64,000 nt of DNA from assembly GCA_001464055.1 (NCBI GenBank), contig LNET01000055.1, forward strand, positions 1 through 64,000. The letters are read 5' to 3'. A program made the translations under genes and the position numbers. Source of the stretch: Burkholderiales bacterium Ga0077543 (GTDB lineage: Bacteria > Pseudomonadota > Gammaproteobacteria > Burkholderiales > Burkholderiaceae_C). Position 1 is the first letter of the stretch; every line of letters begins with the position of its first letter. Below, one piece after another: positions 39,412 to 48,367 of this stretch. The notes beneath the pieces are model-generated. The model ran no database searches. It was not told where the DNA came from and was given only the letters and a program-made list of their open reading frames with translations.

Positions 39412-41466
39412 ATGAGCCTTCCGTTCCACGCCCGCCGCCGCGCCACCCTGGTGCTGGCACTCGTCGCAGCCGCCTTGAGCGGCTGCGCTGCTTTGCAGGC
39501 TCCACCTGTCGCGCCTTCAGGCCCGCCCCTCGTGCCGCCCGCCGCCATGCGGGTCGAGGGCGTGCCCGCACTGTCCCTGGCCGTGCTGGGCCCGATTCAG
39601 CGCTACAGCCAGGTGCTGGGCCATGGTGTCGTCGACTGGCACCCGCAACGCCGCGAGATGCTGGTAGCGCACCGGCTGCCCGGTTCCAGCACGACCCAGA
39701 TCTTCCGCCTGCGCAGCCCGATGGCGGCGCTGGAGCCGCTGACCGACAGCGCTGACCCGGTGAGCAGCGCGCGCTGGGAACCTGCCCAGGGCCGCCATAT
39801 CGTCTTCACCCGCGGCACGGGCGGCGACGAGGTCTTCCAGCTGTTCCGGCTGGACCCGGAAAGCCGCAGCACCACGCAGATCACGCCGTCGGGCCAGCGC
39901 CACGCCTTCGGTGCCTGGGTGCCGGCGGCACCTGGGCAGGCGTCGCAGCTGCTCTACACCTCGGTGCCCATCGACCGCACTGCGCAAGGCGGCAGCCGGA
40001 CCAGCATCAGCACCAGCCTGACCCTGGTCGACCCGATGAACCCGGCAGGCGCGCGCCAGGTGGCCGAATTGCCAGGCGGCGGCTGGTTCGGGGTCGAGGT
40101 CTCACCCGACGGTCGGCAGGCCGCCATGACCCGCTATGTCTCGGCCACGAACAGCGAGGTCTGGCTCGTCGACCTGGCCAGCGGCCAGCGCCGCCAGATG
40201 CTGCCCGCTGCCGGCGAAAGCCTGACGGCGAGCCACTTCGCCGCGGGCTGGTCGCCCGACGGCCAGGCCTTGTTCGTCGTCAGTGACCGCGCCAGCGAGT
40301 TTCGCGAACTGATGCGTCTGGACATGACGACGCCAGCCCCGGCCGGGCTGAAGCGCCTGACCGCCCCGATTCCCTGGGACATCGAAGACGGCAACCTGGC
40401 CCCGGGCAGCGGCCTGCTGGCATTGACGGCCAACGTCGACGGCCGCGACGAACTGCGCCTGCTCGACGCCAGAACAGGCGCCGAGAAGCCCCTCCCTGCC
40501 GCTGCCCGGCTGCCCGTGGGCAGCGTCGGCAGCCTGCGCACCCATCCGGCCACCGGTGAGCTGGCCATGGTCATCAGCGGGGCGAAGGCGCCAGCGCAGG
40601 TCGTGACGATGGACCCGAAGACCGGCACCGTCGACACCTGGACCCGGCCCGTCACCCCGGCCGGGCTGGACCTGAGCAACCTGCCCGACCCCGAGATCGT
40701 GCGCTGGAAAAGCTTCGACGGACGCACCATCAGCGGCATCCTGTACCTGCCGCCGGCGAAGTTCACGGGTCGGCGGCCGGTCTACATGTCGGTGCACGGC
40801 GGGCCCGAGGCGCAGTCGAAACTGGGATGGAAGGGCCGGCTGAACTACCTGACCCAGGAAATGGGCATCGCCGTTTTCGAACCGAACGTGCGCGGCTCAT
40901 CGGGCTACGGCAAGACCTTCCTGAACCTGGACAACGGCCGCCTGCGGGAAGACTCGGTCAAGGACATGGGCACGGCCATCGACTGGATGGCCACGCACCC
41001 GAGGCTGGACAACCGTCGGGTGGTGGTTGGCGGCGGCAGCTACGGCGGCTACATGGCGCTGGCCGCCAGCGTCAGGCTCGCCGATCGCATCGCAGGGGCG
41101 GCATCCACGGTCGGCATCAGCAATTTCGTCACCTTCCTCGAGCGCACTGAAAGCTATCGCCGCGACCTGCGGCGCGTCGAATACGGCGACGAGCGCGACC
41201 CGGCAATGCGCAGCTTCCTGGAAAGCATTTCGCCGCTGAACCTGACCGACCAGATCAGCAAGCCGCTGCTGGTGGCGCAGGGCAAGAACGACCCGCGCGT
41301 GCCCTGGACGGAAAGCGAGCAGATCGTGCGCAAGCTGCAGGCCAAGAACCGCCCGGTCTGGTACCTGCTGGCCGACAACGAAGGGCATGGATTCGCACGG
41401 CGCGAGAACGCCGACTTCTACTTCGCCACGCTGGTGCGGTTCCTGCAGGACACCGTGCTGAAATAG
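39412..41466 (+). CDS. S9 family (prolyl oligopeptidase) lipoprotein peptidase
   Basis: A 684-residue protein with lipobox LSGC near residue 25, so probably a periplasm-facing lipoprotein. The N-terminal half forms a WD/TolB-like beta-propeller (WSPDGQALFVVSD). The C-terminal alpha/beta hydrolase has the triad S543 (GGGSYGGYM), D627 (GKNDPRVPW) and H659 (DNEGHGF). It likely cleaves short peptides, acylaminoacyl- or dipeptidyl-peptidase-like. The -10-like TACCAT (39399-39404) ends 7 nt before the ATG. It is convergent with the nitronate monooxygenase gene. Confidence 0.9.
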   Translation: MSLPFHARRRATLVLALVAAALSGCAALQAPPVAPSGPPLVPPAAMRVEGVPALSLAVLGPIQRYSQVLGHGVVDWHPQRREMLVAHRLPGSSTTQIFRLRSPMAALEPLTDSADPVSSARWEPAQGRHIVFTRGTGGDEVFQLFRLDPESRSTTQITPSGQRHAFGAWVPAAPGQASQLLYTSVPIDRTAQGGSRTSISTSLTLVDPMNPAGARQVAELPGGGWFGVEVSPDGRQAAMTRYVSATNSEVWLVDLASGQRRQMLPAAGESLTASHFAAGWSPDGQALFVVSDRASEFRELMRLDMTTPAPAGLKRLTAPIPWDIEDGNLAPGSGLLALTANVDGRDELRLLDARTGAEKPLPAAARLPVGSVGSLRTHPATGELAMVISGAKAPAQVVTMDPKTGTVDTWTRPVTPAGLDLSNLPDPEIVRWKSFDGRTISGILYLPPAKFTGRRPVYMSVHGGPEAQSKLGWKGRLNYLTQEMGIAVFEPNVRGSSGYGKTFLNLDNGRLREDSVKDMGTAIDWMATHPRLDNRRVVVGGGSYGGYMALAASVRLADRIAGAASTVGISNFVTFLERTESYRRDLRRVEYGDERDPAMRSFLESISPLNLTDQISKPLLVAQGKNDPRVPWTESEQIVRKLQAKNRPVWYLLADNEGHGFARRENADFYFATLVRFLQDTVLK

Positions 41467-41484
41467 CCTGAGGCCAGCAGCGCT

Positions 41485-42564
41485 TCAGGCCCTCAGCAGA
41501 CCCCGCGCTTCGCCCCAGACACGCTGCACCCAGACAGCGGCAGGCTCACCCGGGCTGCACAAGACGGCGGCCTGTCCGGCCCAGGCTTGCAGACGCTGCA
41601 GGTCGCCGGCCTGTTCTGCTTCCCGGCGCATCGCGGCCGTCAGGCCACGCTGCACCGGATACGGCGCTGGCGCAGGGGCGTCGGCCGCCGCCGCCGCACG
41701 CACATAGGCATTGCCGATGGCGCGAGCCCAACGGCCGGAGAAGGCCTGGGTCAGTCGCGTGTCAGTCGCCGCCAGTCCGGGCAAAGCCTGGGCCCAAGCC
41801 GCTGAAATGCCCGCTTCAGGGCTGGTCAGCAAGGCCGTACCGACCTGCACCGCACTGGCACCGAGCATCAGCGCAGCAGCCACGCCGCGGCCATCAGCCA
41901 CAGCCCCCGCGGCCACGACGGGCACGCGCACGGCGTCCACCACCTGCGGCAGCAGCGCAAACAGGCCGACAGCATCGTCTCGGCCACGCGAGGCATCGAA
42001 ACAGCCGCGATGGCCGCCGGCCTCGGCACCCTGGGCGACGACGACGTCGGCACCGGCGGCTTCGGCCAGCCGCGCTTCTGCAGGCGTGGTCACGGTGGCG
42101 AACCAGGCCACACCGGCGGCCCGGAAGCGTTGCACCCAGGCGGCGGGCAGCAGGCCCATGATGGTGGACACCGCCGCGGGCCGGGCCTGGAGCACGGCGA
42201 GGCACTGGGCGTCGAAATCGGGCGGGGCGGCGTCGCCGGCGGCGGCCGGCACCTGCGGGCCGAACCCGGCGAGGAACTGGCGCAGAGCCGCTTCGTGGCG
42301 GGCGTCGCGCACCGGGGTCGGGTCGGGTACCCACAGGTTCAGCTGCAGCGGGCCTGGGGTCTGGAGGCGGAAGTCGCTCACCCAGCGGGCAATGTCAGCG
42401 GGCTCGAGCAGCAAGGCCCCGGCCGCGCCCATGCCACCGGCGTTCGCCACGGCCGCGGCCAGCGCCACCGGCGATGCGCCAGCCATCGGCGCCATCAGCA
42501 AGGGCAGGCCCAGGCCGAAGCGGTGGGCAAAGGCCTGGCTGCGATCCAGCGGCCGCTCAGCCAA
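41485..42564 (-). CDS. Nitronate monooxygenase (2-nitropropane dioxygenase family)
   Basis: A 359-residue FMN-dependent TIM barrel: PLLMAPMAGASPVALAAAVANAGGMG at the N-terminus, VVAQGAEAGGHRG with catalytic H185, VPVVAAGAVADGRGVAAALMLGASAVQVGTALL for FMN phosphate binding, and the FSGRWARAIGN end. It oxidises alkyl nitronates such as propionate 3-nitronate. Its start overlaps the 3' end of the VOC-RidA gene by 8 nt, making it the third gene of the purL unit. Confidence 0.88.
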   Translation of the reverse strand: MAERPLDRSQAFAHRFGLGLPLLMAPMAGASPVALAAAVANAGGMGAAGALLLEPADIARWVSDFRLQTPGPLQLNLWVPDPTPVRDARHEAALRQFLAGFGPQVPAAAGDAAPPDFDAQCLAVLQARPAAVSTIMGLLPAAWVQRFRAAGVAWFATVTTPAEARLAEAAGADVVVAQGAEAGGHRGCFDASRGRDDAVGLFALLPQVVDAVRVPVVAAGAVADGRGVAAALMLGASAVQVGTALLTSPEAGISAAWAQALPGLAATDTRLTQAFSGRWARAIGNAYVRAAAAADAPAPAPYPVQRGLTAAMRREAEQAGDLQRLQAWAGQAAVLCSPGEPAAVWVQRVWGEARGLLRA

Positions 42565-43375
42565 GGCCGTTGCTCGCGCGCTTCAGTGCGGTGACCTCGA
42601 TCTCGATGCGCATGCGCGGGTCGGCCAGGCCGGCCTGCAGCATGGTCGCCGCCGGCCGCACCTCGCCGAAAGCGGCGCGAAGCACGGGCCAGCACGGTTC
42701 GAAGTCCTCGGTCTTCGGCAACAGGTAGTGCACACGCACCACGTCGGCCAGGCTGGCTCCAGCCTGAAGCAGGGCGGATTCGATGTTGCGCAGGCATTGA
42801 GCGGCTTGCTCGACGACGTCGTCGCTGATCGTCATCGCCGCATAGTCGAAGCCCGTGGTTCCCGAGACAAAAACCCAGTCGCCGGCAACAACGGCGCGCG
42901 AATAGCCGATGTCGGCCTCGAAGCGCGAACCCGAACCGATCAGTCGCCGCTCGTCGGCCACTGCCGCTGCAGCCTGCCCTGCGCCTTGCCAGAGCTGGAA
43001 GATATTGCCTTCGGGATCGTGCCCGTCGCACATCGTGCGGGTCTGCCCCAGACGGGTGGTCGTCCATTCGCGCACCACCGGGTCGACCGCGCCGCCCAGC
43101 GCCGCTGCGTATGCCCGCGACGCGGCGAGGCTGGCCACGCCGAACACAGGCTTGACGGGCGTGTTCTCGCGCCTTTGCGGCGGCTGGACGATGACGATGC
43201 CTTGTGCGTACCGGGCCGGTATGGCGTGCACGGTCAGCTGCGAATCGCCCGCCAGCAGCACCGCATGCGTCTGGTCGCCGCCCGCGGCTGCCATGCCGCA
43301 GACCTGCTGGTAGAAAGCCGCCAGGCGCGGCATGTCCTTGGCGAAGATGACGGCGCCGGTCAGTCCTGTCGTCAT
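42557..43375 (-). CDS. VOC (glyoxalase-fold) domain fused to a RidA/YjgF domain
   Basis: A 272-residue single-frame fusion. Residues 1-130 form a VOC module (TGAVIFAKDMPRLAAFYQQV ... DPEGNIFQLWQ). Residues about 143-268 form a RidA-type module (SGSRFEADIGYSRAVVAGDWVFVSGTTG, AAQCLRNIESALLQAGASLADVVRVHYLLP, RPAATMLQAGL, IEIEVTAL). RidA proteins deaminate reactive enamines/imines; VOC domains do varied metal-assisted chemistry. It lies 1 nt after the purL stop and 8 nt overlapping the nitronate monooxygenase. The fusion may couple two detoxification steps; no function is proven. Confidence 0.85.
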   Translation of the reverse strand: MTTGLTGAVIFAKDMPRLAAFYQQVCGMAAAGGDQTHAVLLAGDSQLTVHAIPARYAQGIVIVQPPQRRENTPVKPVFGVASLAASRAYAAALGGAVDPVVREWTTTRLGQTRTMCDGHDPEGNIFQLWQGAGQAAAAVADERRLIGSGSRFEADIGYSRAVVAGDWVFVSGTTGFDYAAMTISDDVVEQAAQCLRNIESALLQAGASLADVVRVHYLLPKTEDFEPCWPVLRAAFGEVRPAATMLQAGLADPRMRIEIEVTALKRASNGLG

Positions 43376-43376
43376 C

Positions 43377-46300
43377 TCAGGCCACCCAGGCTCTGGCGTT
43401 GCGGAACATCCGCATCCATGGGCTGTGCTCGCCTGGCGCGCCCGGCGACCAGCTCATCTGGATGTTGCGGAACACCCGTTCGGGGTGCGGCATCAGAGCC
43501 GTGAAGCGGCCGTCGGCGGTGGTCACCGCGGTCAACCCGGCGGGGCTGCCGTTCGGGTTGAACGGATAGGCCTCGGTGGCCGCGCCGGTGTTGTCGACGA
43601 AGCGCATCGCGCGGTGCACGGCGCCAGGGTTGCCGCGCTGGCTGAAGTCGGCACGGCCTTCGCCATGGGCCACGGCAATCGGCATCCGGCTGCCGGCCAT
43701 GCCCTGGAAGAACAGGCTCGGGCTGTCCAGCACTTCGACCATCGACAGCCGGGCTTCGAACTGCTGGCTGGCGTTGCGCGTGAAGCGCGGCCAGGCGGCG
43801 GCGCCGGGGATGATGGGGCTGAGCGCGGCCAGCATCTGGCAGCCGTTGCACACCCCGAGTGCAAAGCTGTCGGCACGGTTGAAGAATGCGGCGAAGGCTT
43901 CGGCCAGCACCGGATTGAACAGGATGCTGCGCGCCCAGCCTTCGCCGGCGCCCAGCGTGTCGCCATAGCTGAAGCCGCCGCAGGCCACCAGGCCGCGGTA
44001 ATCGGACAGCTTCGCGCGGCCGGCCTGCAGGTCGGACATGTGAACGTCGAAGGTGTCGAAGCCGGCCTGGTCCATGGCCCAGGCCATTTCCAGATGCGAG
44101 TTCACGCCTTGTTCGCGCAGGATGGCCAGCTTGGGCCGGGCGGTGTGCACGAACGGGGCAGCGACGTCCTGCTGCGGATCGAAGCTCAGATGCTGGTGCA
44201 GGCCCGGGTCGGCCGGGTCGCCAGCGGCCGCATGTTCTGCATCGGCGCAGGCCGGGTTGTCGCGCTGCTGCGCGATGCGCCAGCTCACACCGTCCCACTG
44301 CTGCTGCAGGTCCTGCACGCTGGCGCTGAACTGCAGCTTGGTGTCGCGCCAGACTTCGACCACGCCGCGCTCGTTGGGCTTGCCGATGAAGTGCGCATGG
44401 CGGCTCAGCCCGTGTTCGCGCAGGGTCTGCACCACCTCGTTGCGCACGGCGGTGGGCACCTGGATGACGACGCCCAGCTCTTCGTTGAACAGCGCCTGCA
44501 GCATCAGTTCGTTGCGGCGTTCGCTGACCTGGGTGGCCCAGTTCTTCGAATCGCCGTATTCGGCGCGGCTGTCGGCAATGCCGTCGCCTTCGGTGACCAG
44601 GATGTCCACGTTCAGGCTGACGCCCAGCCGGCCGGCGAATGCCATCTCGCACACCGCCGCCCACAGCCCGCCGTCGCTGCGGTCGTGGTAGGCCAGGATG
44701 CGGCCCTGCGCGCGCAGCGCGTTGATGGCGCCGACCAGCGACTTGAGCTGCAACGCATCGTCGACGTCTGGCACTTCATGGCCGAACTGGCCCAGCACCT
44801 GCGCGAGCATGCTGCCGCCCATGCGCTTTCGGCCCTGGCCCAGGTCGACCAGCAACAGGGTGGTGTCGCCCGACTGCAGCTGCGGCGTGAGCGTGCCGCG
44901 CACGTCGGCCAGCGTGGCGAAGGCGGTGACGACGAGCGAGACCGGCGCGGTGACCTGCAAGGCCCGCCCGCCCTCGGTCCAGCGGGTGCGCATGGACAGC
45001 GAATCCTTGCCCACCGGGATGCCGATGCCCAGCGCCGGGCACAGCTCCATGCCGATGGCATGCACGGTGTCGTACAGCGCCGCGTCTTCGCCGGGTTCGC
45101 CGCAGGCCGCCATCCAGTTGGCGCTGAGCTTGACGCGGTCGAGTTCGATGGGCGCGGCCAGCAGGTTGGTGATGGCCTCGGCCACCGCCATGCGGCCGCT
45201 GGCCGGGCCGTTCAGCGCCGCCAGCGGCGTGCGCTCGCCCATCGCCATGGCCTCGCCGCGGAAGCCGGCGTAGTCGGCCAGCGTGACGGCGCAATCGGCC
45301 ACCGGCACCTGCCAGGGGCCGACCATCGGGTCGCGGTGGCTCATGCCGCCCACCGTGCGGTCGCCAATGGTGATGAGGAACCGCTTGCTCGCCACACTCG
45401 GGTGACGCAGCACGTTCAGCGCCACCGTCTCCAGTTTCACGCCAGTCAGGTCCAGCGGCGCTTCGCTGCGCGCCACGCGCCGTACCTCGCGGTGTGTCTT
45501 GGGCGGCTTGCCCAGCAGCACGTCCATCGGCATGTCGATGACACGCTCGCCCCCAGGGCCGTCTTCCAGAATCAACTGGCGTTCGCCGGTCGCCGTGCCC
45601 ACCACCGCAAAAGGGCAGCGTTCGCGCGCGCACATCTGTTCGAACAGCGGCATCAGGTCGGGGTGGATGGCCAGCACATAACGTTCCTGGCTTTCGTTGC
45701 ACCAGGCCTCCTTCGGTGCCAGGCCGCTTTCTTCCAGCGGCACCTTGCGCAGGTCGAAGCGGGCACCCTGCCCTGCGCCGTCCACCAGCTCCGGAAACGC
45801 ATTGCTGATGCCACCGGCTCCGACGTCGTGGATGGCCAGCACCGGGTTGTTCGCACCCAGCGCCCAGCAGTGGTTGATGACCTCCTGCGCCCGGCGCTGG
45901 ATTTCGGGGTTGCCGCGCTGCACGCTGTCGAAGTCCAGCGCCGCGGTGTTGGCGCCGGCTGCCATCGAACTGGCGGCCCCCCCGCCCATGCCGATGCGCA
46001 TGCCCGGCCCGCCCAGTTGCACCAGCAGCGTGCCTGCGCCAAACGGCAGCTTGTGCGTCTGGGTCGCATCGATCTGCCCCAGGCCACCGGCGATCATGAT
46101 GGGCTTGTGATAGCCGCGCATCACACCCGCCACCGACTGCTCGAAGACGCGGAAGTAGCCGCCCAGGTTGGGCCTTCCGAACTCGTTGTTGAAGGCAGCA
46201 CCGCCCAGCGGGCCTTCGGTCATGATCTGCAGCGGGCTGGCGATGTGCGCGGGCTTGCCGATGGTACCGGCTTCCCAGGGCTCGGGCAGCCCGGGCAGGC

Positions 46301-47366
46301 GCAGGTGGCTGACGGAAAAACCCGTCAATCCGGCCTTGGGCCTGGCACCCCGACCGGTGGCGCCTTCGTCGCGGATCTCGCCGCCCGCGCCCGTGCTCGC
46401 GCCCGGGAAGGGGCTGATGGCGGTAGGGTGGTTGTGGGTTTCCACCTTCATCAGCACATGGGCGGTGGCTGCGCGCGCCGTGTACTGCGGCGCGTTGGTG
46501 AAGCCGTCCGGGCCCCAGCGCAGCACCGGGCTGCCGGCCATTACCGCGGCGTTGTCGCTGTAGGCCACCACGCTGTGCTGAGGGCTGGTTTTCTCTGTAT
46601 GGCGGATCATGCCGAACAGCGTGTGCGGCATGGCCACGCCGTCGATGCCGAAGCTGGCGTTGAAGATCTTGTGGCGGCAGTGTTCGCTGTTGGCCTGGGC
46701 GAACATCATCAGTTCGACGTCGCTGGGGTTGCGGGCCAGGGTCCTGAACGAGGCTTCCAGGTAATCGATCTCGTCGTCCGACAGCGCCAGACCGAATTCG
46801 CCATTCGCCTGCTCCAGCGCCGCACGGCCCCGGCCCAGCACGTCCACATGCACCAGCGGGGGTGCGGGCCGGGGCTGGAACAACTGGGCGGCGGCATCGC
46901 GTTCGAAGGCCACGCTTTCCGTCATGCGGTCGTGCAGCAGGGTCGCGACGGCATCGCGTTCCTCTGCCGACAGTGGCTTGGCCGCACTGAACAGTCCGCT
47001 TTTCAGCGCCAAGCGGTACTCGGTAACCCGTTCGATGCGGCGAACCACCAGGCCGCAGTTGCGGGCGATGTCGCTGGCCTTGCTGGCCCAGGGCGACACC
47101 GTGCCCAGGCGCGGCATCACCACCACCAGCGCGCCCTCGGCCTGACCGGTGCAGGCATCGCCGTAGGTCAGGAGGGCAGCCAGCCGGTCGTGGTCGGCGG
47201 CGGCCAGCGGCTGCTCGGTGTGCACCCAGTGCACATGGCGGGCCGACACGCCCGTGACACGGGCGCAGGCCGCCTGCACCTGGACCAGCAGCGCCCGCGC
47301 GCGAAAGTCGGAGAGCGCATTGCCGCCCTCGAAGGAAACCGGTGGAGTCGGCATGGAAGAGGGCAT
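43377..47366 (-). CDS. purL: Phosphoribosylformylglycinamidine synthase (FGAM synthetase), single-chain
   Basis: A 1329-residue large-type PurL. It has the N-terminal domain, the ATP-binding FGAM synthetase core ([69 protein letters not shown]) and a C-terminal glutamine amidotransferase ([16 protein letters not shown], nucleophile Cys in [27 protein letters not shown]). It catalyses step 4 of purine synthesis. The start is at MPSSMPTPP; an ATG 12 nt downstream (47354) is an equally possible start. No clear Shine-Dalgarno is visible. It is divergent from map (70 nt) and leads an operon with the VOC-RidA and monooxygenase genes. Confidence 0.95.
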   Translation of the reverse strand: MPSSMPTPPVSFEGGNALSDFRARALLVQVQAACARVTGVSARHVHWVHTEQPLAAADHDRLAALLTYGDACTGQAEGALVVVMPRLGTVSPWASKASDIARNCGLVVRRIERVTEYRLALKSGLFSAAKPLSAEERDAVATLLHDRMTESVAFERDAAAQLFQPRPAPPLVHVDVLGRGRAALEQANGEFGLALSDDEIDYLEASFRTLARNPSDVELMMFAQANSEHCRHKIFNASFGIDGVAMPHTLFGMIRHTEKTSPQHSVVAYSDNAAVMAGSPVLRWGPDGFTNAPQYTARAATAHVLMKVETHNHPTAISPFPGASTGAGGEIRDEGATGRGARPKAGLTGFSVSHLRLPGLPEPWEAGTIGKPAHIASPLQIMTEGPLGGAAFNNEFGRPNLGGYFRVFEQSVAGVMRGYHKPIMIAGGLGQIDATQTHKLPFGAGTLLVQLGGPGMRIGMGGGAASSMAAGANTAALDFDSVQRGNPEIQRRAQEVINHCWALGANNPVLAIHDVGAGGISNAFPELVDGAGQGARFDLRKVPLEESGLAPKEAWCNESQERYVLAIHPDLMPLFEQMCARERCPFAVVGTATGERQLILEDGPGGERVIDMPMDVLLGKPPKTHREVRRVARSEAPLDLTGVKLETVALNVLRHPSVASKRFLITIGDRTVGGMSHRDPMVGPWQVPVADCAVTLADYAGFRGEAMAMGERTPLAALNGPASGRMAVAEAITNLLAAPIELDRVKLSANWMAACGEPGEDAALYDTVHAIGMELCPALGIGIPVGKDSLSMRTRWTEGGRALQVTAPVSLVVTAFATLADVRGTLTPQLQSGDTTLLLVDLGQGRKRMGGSMLAQVLGQFGHEVPDVDDALQLKSLVGAINALRAQGRILAYHDRSDGGLWAAVCEMAFAGRLGVSLNVDILVTEGDGIADSRAEYGDSKNWATQVSERRNELMLQALFNEELGVVIQVPTAVRNEVVQTLREHGLSRHAHFIGKPNERGVVEVWRDTKLQFSASVQDLQQQWDGVSWRIAQQRDNPACADAEHAAAGDPADPGLHQHLSFDPQQDVAAPFVHTARPKLAILREQGVNSHLEMAWAMDQAGFDTFDVHMSDLQAGRAKLSDYRGLVACGGFSYGDTLGAGEGWARSILFNPVLAEAFAAFFNRADSFALGVCNGCQMLAALSPIIPGAAAWPRFTRNASQQFEARLSMVEVLDSPSLFFQGMAGSRMPIAVAHGEGRADFSQRGNPGAVHRAMRFVDNTGAATEAYPFNPNGSPAGLTAVTTADGRFTALMPHPERVFRNIQMSWSPGAPGEHSPWMRMFRNARAWVA

Positions 47367-47424
47367 CGAACGCTTCTGCAACGGGGCCGCTTCGGGCCAA
47401 ACCACGATTTTAGGGGCCGAGTGG

Positions 47425-47430
47425 GATAAT
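47425..47430 (+). promoter_or_regulatory. -10-like hexamer of the map promoter
   Basis: GATAAT ends 6 nt before the map ATG in the 70-bp purL/map divergent gap. Predicted initiation is at or next to the start codon, and no Shine-Dalgarno is present. Confidence 0.45.
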
Positions 47431-47436
47431 GCCCGG

Positions 47437-48342
47437 ATGGCGATTCCCATCAAAACCGCTGCCGACATCGACGGCATGCGCCTGGCCGGCCGACTGGCTT
47501 CCGAGGTCCTGGACATGTTGACCCCGTACGTGAGGGCCGGCGTCACCACCAAGGAAATCGACCGTCTGGCGCATGACTACATGGTCAATGTGCAGGGCGG
47601 CATCCCGGCCACGCTGGGCTATCAGCCGGCAGGCTATCCGGCCTACCCGGCTTCACTGTGCACCAGTCTGAACGACGTCGTCTGCCACGGCATTCCCGAC
47701 GACCGGCCCTTGAAGAACGGTGACGTCATCAACATCGACGTCACCGTCATCAAGAACGGTTGGCATGGTGACAACAGCCGCATGTTCGTCGTCGGCGAAG
47801 GCAGCATCGCCGCCCGCCGGCTGTGCAAGATCACCTTCGACGCGATGTGGAAAGGCATCGTCAAGGTTCGCCCTGGTGCGCGCCTGGGCGACATCGGTCA
47901 CGCCATCCAGACCTTTGCGGAAAACGAAGGCTTCTCCGTCGTGCGCGAATTCTGCGGCCACGGCGTGGGCGCGAAGTTCCACGAAGAACCGCAAGTGCTG
48001 CACTACGGCCGCCCGGGCACGCTGGAAACGCTGGAGCCCGGCATGATCTTCACGATCGAACCCATGATCAACGCCGGCAAGCGCGACATCAAGGAAGACC
48101 GCAAGGGTGCCCGCCCCTACGACGGCTGGACCATCGTCACGCGCGACCGCTCGCTGTCGGCGCAGTGGGAACACAGCGTGCTGGTCACCGAGACCGGCTA
48201 CGAGGTTCTCACGGTATCGGCCGGCAGCCCCGACGCGCCGGAGTTCGCCAGCGCCGGCTACGGCGGCAGTGTCGGCCGGCACCCGTCGGCCACGCTCCAG
48301 GCACCGGCGGACCGCGCCTCGGCGCTGGTCACGTCGCCCTGA
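47437..48342 (+). CDS. map: Methionine aminopeptidase type I
   Basis: A 301-residue pita-bread-fold metallopeptidase. The metal ligands D101 and D112 ([17 protein letters not shown]), H175 ([14 protein letters not shown]), E208 (FTIEPM) and E245 (WEHS) are all present. It has about 35 extra residues beyond the normal 264-residue length, forming a Ser/Ala/Pro-rich C-terminal tail (after VLTV). It removes initiator Met. The ATG at MAIPIKT lies right behind a GATAAT element. glnD begins 25 nt downstream. Confidence 0.94.
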   Translation: MAIPIKTAADIDGMRLAGRLASEVLDMLTPYVRAGVTTKEIDRLAHDYMVNVQGGIPATLGYQPAGYPAYPASLCTSLNDVVCHGIPDDRPLKNGDVINIDVTVIKNGWHGDNSRMFVVGEGSIAARRLCKITFDAMWKGIVKVRPGARLGDIGHAIQTFAENEGFSVVREFCGHGVGAKFHEEPQVLHYGRPGTLETLEPGMIFTIEPMINAGKRDIKEDRKGARPYDGWTIVTRDRSLSAQWEHSVLVTETGYEVLTVSAGSPDAPEFASAGYGGSVGRHPSATLQAPADRASALVTSP

Positions 48343-48367
48343 GCGGCCTGCGCCCATCCTGCCTGCC

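Noticed and set aside
43332-47429. 1365-codon open frame antisense to purL
   Set aside because: Mirror of a conserved essential gene; no signal peptide, domains or ribosome-binding site.
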